Shown here one piece after another: positions 60,510 through 64,000 of a stretch of DNA of 64,000 bases. The stretch is from Natrinema caseinilyticum (lineage in GTDB: Archaea > Halobacteriota > Halobacteria > Halobacteriales > Natrialbaceae). The DNA lies in NCBI RefSeq assembly GCF_024227435.1, contig NZ_CP100445.1:992001-1056000 (forward strand). Reading direction: 5' to 3'. The notes under the pieces are model-generated. The model did no database searches. It had not been told where the DNA came from and saw only the letters and a list, made by a program, of their open reading frames with translations. Position 1 is the stretch's first letter, and the number at the start of each line of letters is the position of its first letter. Made by a program: the position numbers and the translations under genes.

Positions 60510-61790
60510 TCAGGAATCTACGTCTACGGCGAGTGACGGGCCGTCCCGCGTCCCGAGGATCGTCGCCAGCAGGCAGGCGCTGCCGGCGAGGCCGGCGAGT
60601 ACGACGAAGAGCGTCCCGACGGAGGCGTACGTGAGGATCCAGCCGGCGATCGTGGCGCCGAGCGACCCCACACCGAATATTCCGAGATACGTGTAGCCGA
60701 ACGAGAGGCCGCGCGCGTCCGGGGGCGAGTACTTCGCGATCGTCGCCTGCACCAGCGGCTGCATCCCGAACAGGGCGATCCCGAGTCCGACACTGACCGC
60801 GAGCAGCGTCGCGAGACTCGCCCGAGCCGCGGGCACGAACGCGAGCGCGAGCAGCGACAGGGCGACCAGCATCGCGGCCACGCCGCGTTCGGGACGAATC
60901 CGATCGCTGAGTCGGCCGCCGACGTACTGGCCGCCGATCCCGACGGTGAGGAGGCCGACGTACAGGTACTTGGCGAGATCGAACTCGGCGGCGACCGGGC
61001 CCGTCAGACCGATCGACTGCAGGTCGACGGGTCCGAGCTGTGACGTCAGAAAGCCGTCGAGCAGTTCGGGCAGGAACGTGAGCACGCCGCGGTAGTAGAG
61101 CCCGTTGCCCATGACGAGGAGGAACACGAGCAGAAATCCGCCCGCGAACACGCGCCTCGAGTCGGCGACGAACGAAGCGAGCGACCGGCTCGTGGACGCG
61201 TCGCGGCCGCCGTCGGCGACCTGGACGGCGGCGGTTTCGTCGAATTCGGACGCCAGCCCGACGACGGCGGCGATCAGCGCCGGTACGGCGAGGACCGCGA
61301 CGACGAGGCGCCAATCGACGGCGAGCAACAACACCGCGGTCGCGAGCGGGCCGAACGCGATCCCGGCGTTGCCCGCCATTCCGTGATAGGCGAAGGCCCG
61401 CCCCCGCACGTCGTCCCGAACGCCGGTGCTGATGAGGGCCAGACCCGCCGGGTGGTAAACGCTGGCGGCGAGCCCCCAGACGCCAAGCGCGAGCGCGACC
61501 GTCACGACGGTCTGGGACAATCCCACGAGCAGGAAGGCACCACCCATGCCGAGCAGACAGCCGACGATCAGCCGACGGGAGCCGTACCGATCGACGAGGA
61601 TCCCACCCGGGAGTGCGCCGACGCCGAAGACCGCGTAGCCGACCGTGACGACGGTCCCGAGTACCGCGGCGGTGACCGAAAACTCCCGTAACCAGATCGT
61701 CATCAGGATCGGAATCGACAGCTCGTACGTGTGGACCAGCCAGTGGGCGACCATCAGGAAGCCCGTGATGGACCGTTCGTTCGCGTTCAC
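60510..61790 (-). CDS. MFS transporter
   Basis: The 426-residue protein has about 12 membrane helices with the classical MFS pattern (VGYAVFGVGALPGGILVDRYGSRRLIVG loop, GVWGLAASVYHPAGLALI, and VGIGGQYVGGRLSDRIRPE in the second half). The GTG at 61790 is chosen because ggagg lies 5 bases before it on the coding strand. An open frame further up to 61994 has no membrane part and poor coding character. Substrate unknown. It lies upstream of, and on the same strand as, the other MFS gene, 194 bp away. Confidence 0.87.
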   Translation of the reverse strand: MNANERSITGFLMVAHWLVHTYELSIPILMTIWLREFSVTAAVLGTVVTVGYAVFGVGALPGGILVDRYGSRRLIVGCLLGMGGAFLLVGLSQTVVTVALALGVWGLAASVYHPAGLALISTGVRDDVRGRAFAYHGMAGNAGIAFGPLATAVLLLAVDWRLVVAVLAVPALIAAVVGLASEFDETAAVQVADGGRDASTSRSLASFVADSRRVFAGGFLLVFLLVMGNGLYYRGVLTFLPELLDGFLTSQLGPVDLQSIGLTGPVAAEFDLAKYLYVGLLTVGIGGQYVGGRLSDRIRPERGVAAMLVALSLLALAFVPAARASLATLLAVSVGLGIALFGMQPLVQATIAKYSPPDARGLSFGYTYLGIFGVGSLGATIAGWILTYASVGTLFVVLAGLAGSACLLATILGTRDGPSLAVDVDS

Positions 61791-62038
61791 GAGGGCCTCC
61801 CCCGCGAAACGCGGTGCGATCGAGTCGCCCGTGGGCCGAGAGGGAGCGGCCGTCGGCCAGCGGTCGTCGATGGCATCGTCATACCGCTGCCCTGTCGGCC
61901 ACGGAATTGTACGTTTCGGTCCCGTATCTGTCCGTTCACAGTAGCCGGTTCCCCGTTCGATGGTACACAAACGCGGTGACGATTCCGACGCCAACCCTCG
62001 TCACCGCGTTAGAGCCGGATCCAGTCTGTGCCGAGCCC

Positions 62039-62326
62039 TTAGCGTCTCGAGGCGGCTTCGTCGACGAGTTCGTTCGCCGTGTCTCGGAGTTCGGCGGTCA
62101 TGTGCAGGCCGTGTTCGTCGAGACGACGGACGATAGCTTTCGCATCCGACTCGGGAAGCCCTTCCTCGGTCGCCCTGACGATCACGCCGATCGTGCCGGT
62201 CACGGTCGCCCCGAGCCCTCGAGCGACGGTTCTCACGCGTCGGTCATCGGAGACGACACCATCACCGCCGAGGGCTCCGTTTTCTCGTGTCACGATCGCG
62301 TCGACGGTTTCGGTACGCCTCCGCAC
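62039..62326 (-). pseudogene. C-terminal fragment of a PIN-domain (DUF3368-like) toxin
   Basis: The 95-residue frame contains the back half of a DUF3368-type PIN protein: GVVSDDRRVRTVARGLGATVTGTIGVIVRATEEGLPESDAKAIVRRL. The front half with the first catalytic Asp and the GEAQAL helix is absent, and the first 25 residues look non-native. No antitoxin gene is next to it. It is most likely a dead remnant, related in type to the intact pair at 19386-20215. Confidence 0.7.
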
Positions 62327-62480
62327 AATCGACTGATATCCCGTCCAGGAATTCGAAACCGGCCGCGATCGGACACGAACTCGTTCCTCTCGCAGAATCG
62401 GCTCACAAACACCGAGTGAGGATCGTCACAGCTTCGGACGACTGTCGCTCGTTTTCGATTCGATCCCCAAATAATCGAAC

Positions 62481-62581
62481 ATATTTTAAAGTCTCATCCC
62501 CCTAAGATGAGACTGCTCCCATCGGTGGGAGCTGCGTGAGGCACAGAAGGGGGACCATGACGGGTGTATCCCCCTTCTGTG
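62481..62581 (+). ncRNA. Compact three-hairpin element, candidate structured RNA or MITE end
   Basis: Three perfect hairpins follow in 92 bp. The first is agtctcatc/gatgagact at 62490-62514, the second gctccca/tgggagc with a 4-nt tcgg loop at 62515-62532, and the third cacagaaggggga/tcccccttctgtg at 62542-62581. An AT-rich box atattttaaa at 62481-62490 just precedes them. There is no gene on either strand here. It may be a small RNA with its own promoter, or the end of a non-autonomous mobile element. Confidence 0.45.
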
Positions 62582-62667
62582 ACGCACATTTCAGTGCGCG
62601 AGCGACTGTACCATGAACCCGATTATCAAACATTGGAATCTATCGGAAGTTTGCCACGGTCAGGCGG

Positions 62668-62975
62668 TCCGATTCGAACGGCGACGGGCTTCCGGATCGG
62701 GACGTCGACCGCGTCTACGACGCGTTACTCGAGGACGAGAGCGCCCGCCAGTACGTCACGAACGACCGGAGCGCGACGCGAATCGAGTTCCAAGTTCCCG
62801 TCGACGCCGATCAAACCGCCGCAACGCTGGCTGCCAGGGAGATCGCGGCAGAGATGCACGTGGACGCGACGGCTTCTACGCCCACCTCACATCGGTCTTC
62901 CTGCTACCGTCGGTGATCGTCGTGTGGGATCGATTCGAGCGGCGGTACGGATCGATCGGGAGTCGTGTCGCGTGA
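62668..62975 (+). pseudogene. Fragment of an RND/MMPL-type exporter
   Basis: A start-less frame from 62668 reads SDSNGDGLPDRDVDRVYDAL, then ATRIEFQVPVDADQTAATLAAREIAAEMH, and stops at 62914-62916. This resembles the extracellular loop of haloarchaeal MMPL/RND exporters. Another frame immediately continues with SVFLLPSVIVVWDRFERRYGSIG, the usual last helix and end of such a protein, to 62975. The remaining ten or so membrane helices are missing, so an internal deletion and frame change left this stub. Confidence 0.65.
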
Positions 62976-63019
62976 TGTGTATTGACATTCTTTTTCAGCC
63001 CGCATATCTAGTGAACGGT

Positions 63020-64000
63020 ATGCGTATCGACATCGAGAGAGATCGATTGGTGGAAACGATGGAAGACCAGGCCGAGATCGGTGCGATCGACGGCGGCGGT
63101 CTCGATCGGTTGACGCTAACGGACGCCGACCGCGAGGTCAGAGAGTGGTTCCGGGACCGGATGGAGGCAGTCGGGTTGGACGTCCGCGTCGACGAGATGG
63201 GAAACATGTTCGGACGGCGACCCGGAACCGAACCCGACGCGGGAACCGTCCTGCTGGGCTCCCACCTCGACTCACAGCCCCACGGTGGAATCTACGACGG
63301 CCCGCTGGGCGTCATCGGCGCGCTGGAATTCGTGCGGACGCTCGAGGACGAGGATATACAAACGGTCCATCCCGTCGAAATCGTTAACTGGACGAACGAG
63401 GAGGGGTCGCGGTTCCAGCCCGCCATGATGTCGAGTGGGGTCTGGGCCGGCGAGATTCCGCGTGAGGAGGCCTATCGGGCGGCCGACGACGAGGGCAAGC
63501 AATTTGTGGACGAACTGGAGCGAATCGGCTACCGGGGGGACGTTCCGGCCGAGCCACAGTACGAGTACGATTCGTATCTCGAACTCCATATCGAGCAGGG
63601 GCCGTCTCTCGACGAGAAGGACCGCGACGTGGGTATCGTGACCGGCATCGTCGGCCTTCGCTGGGGGGAAGTCACGTTCCGGGGGCAGGCCAATCACTCC
63701 GGGACGACACCGATGCACCATCGGAGCGACGCGCTGGTCGCGGCGAGCGACGTCATCACGCAGGTGCGACGCATCCCCGGTACACTCGGCGAACGAACCG
63801 CTGCCACGACCGGCGTCGTCGACGTCGCACCCGCATCGATCAATATCGTCCCTGCGGAAGTGCGGTTCACCGTCGACCTCCGCGACCCCGACGACGACGT
63901 CGCCGACGAGGCGGTCGAGCGCGTGAAAGACGAGGTTCGGGCCGCCGCCGCGCGCGAGGGCGTCGAGTGGGAGTACGAGACGCGGATGGAGGCGAAAAGC
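63020..64000 (+). CDS. M20-family Zn hydrolase (N-carbamoylase/hydantoinase type), 3' end cut off
   Basis: 327 codons are visible to the window edge with no stop. The peptidase M20 metal site is there: His82 in GSHLDSQPHGG, Asp93 in YDG, Glu127-128 in NWTNEEGSRF, and His190 in LELHIEQGP, a motif typical of N-carbamoyl-amino acid hydrolase, allantoate amidohydrolase and ureidopropionase. NHSGTTPMHHRSDAL marks the lid domain start. It likely cleaves N-carbamoyl compounds in pyrimidine or hydantoin breakdown. Which one is not decidable. The ATG at 63020 follows an AT-rich upstream (cattctttttcag). Confidence 0.92.
   Translation, partial: MRIDIERDRLVETMEDQAEIGAIDGGGLDRLTLTDADREVREWFRDRMEAVGLDVRVDEMGNMFGRRPGTEPDAGTVLLGSHLDSQPHGGIYDGPLGVIGALEFVRTLEDEDIQTVHPVEIVNWTNEEGSRFQPAMMSSGVWAGEIPREEAYRAADDEGKQFVDELERIGYRGDVPAEPQYEYDSYLELHIEQGPSLDEKDRDVGIVTGIVGLRWGEVTFRGQANHSGTTPMHHRSDALVAASDVITQVRRIPGTLGERTAATTGVVDVAPASINIVPAEVRFTVDLRDPDDDVADEAVERVKDEVRAAAAREGVEWEYETRMEAKS

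Overview
The window is about 64 kb of chromosome from an extremely halophilic archaeon. The evidence is high G+C content, very acidic predicted proteins, archaeal genes (ribosomal protein S8e, TFB, archaeal-type CoaD, diadenylate cyclase DacZ, UPF0058 and UPF0212 proteins), many GTG starts, short or absent leaders, and a haloarchaeal polyhydroxyalkanoate cluster with an archaeal-type PhaC. The overall gene style is most like Natrialbaceae (Natrinema, Haloterrigena and relatives), but no 16S gene is present, so the family assignment is inference.

Layout. 1-10 kb: a cut-off membrane protein, a ribbon-helix-helix regulator, two cobalamin genes (cobQ, cobA) separated by a wrecked ABC transporter, msrA, an enoyl-CoA hydratase, a RibD-type reductase, a phosphoesterase that has lost its C-terminal motif, and a PhoU/AbrB regulator. 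10-16 kb: S8e, a Tat lipoprotein beta-propeller, malic enzyme, coaD, a short TFIIB-like protein and tRNA-Leu(UAG). 16-20 kb: a duplicated tRNA 3' end that looks like an integration scar, a phage-repressor-like gene, the dacZ-mechanosensitive channel pair, and a UPF0175/PIN toxin-antitoxin pair. 20-27 kb: nucleoside salvage (udp, cdd), a phosphohexomutase, and several membrane or regulatory proteins. 27-32 kb: the PHA synthesis locus (MaoC hydratase, phaR, phaP, phaE, phaC, phaB). 32-42 kb: moaC and nnr, a decayed patch with an IS605-type end and a histidine kinase stub, acylphosphatase, an MBL-fold nuclease, OGG-type glycosylase, small conserved archaeal proteins and tfb. 42-46 kb: a DUF389 protein, a glutaredoxin-thioredoxin reductase fusion, and a vapBC pair bracketed by an 82-bp perfect direct repeat. 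46-57 kb: a molybdenum hydroxylase locus, with one stand-alone large subunit facing a seven-gene opposite-strand operon (CoxG-S-L-M-D-E-XdhC order). 57-64 kb: a CBS protein, TusA/DsrE, two MFS transporters, broken gene pieces, a compact multi-hairpin element, and the start of an M20-family carbamoylase/hydantoinase cut by the window edge.

How genes work together. The PHA locus supplies a beta-ketoacyl-CoA reductase, an (R)-hydratase candidate, the two-subunit class III synthase, a phasin and its regulator. A heptamer TACCATC occurs twice before phaR and once before phaB, which suggests shared control. In the molybdenum hydroxylase locus the genes for FeS, FAD and Mo subunits, AAA/VWA maturation factors, an XdhC-like cofactor factor and CoxG are tightly overlapped. 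Both large subunits carry AYRGAGR instead of the form I CO dehydrogenase motif, so the substrate is probably not CO. moaC, about 14 kb away, makes the pterin precursor this enzyme would need. dacZ and a mechanosensitive channel are one base apart and are likely co-transcribed, linking c-di-AMP to osmotic control.

No rRNA, CRISPR array, complete insertion sequence or integrase was seen. The most unusual items are the tRNA-Leu integration scar, the 82-bp repeats around vapBC, the 124-bp identical inverted block shared by the two CoxL genes, the chimeric phosphoesterase, and the three-hairpin element near 62.5 kb.
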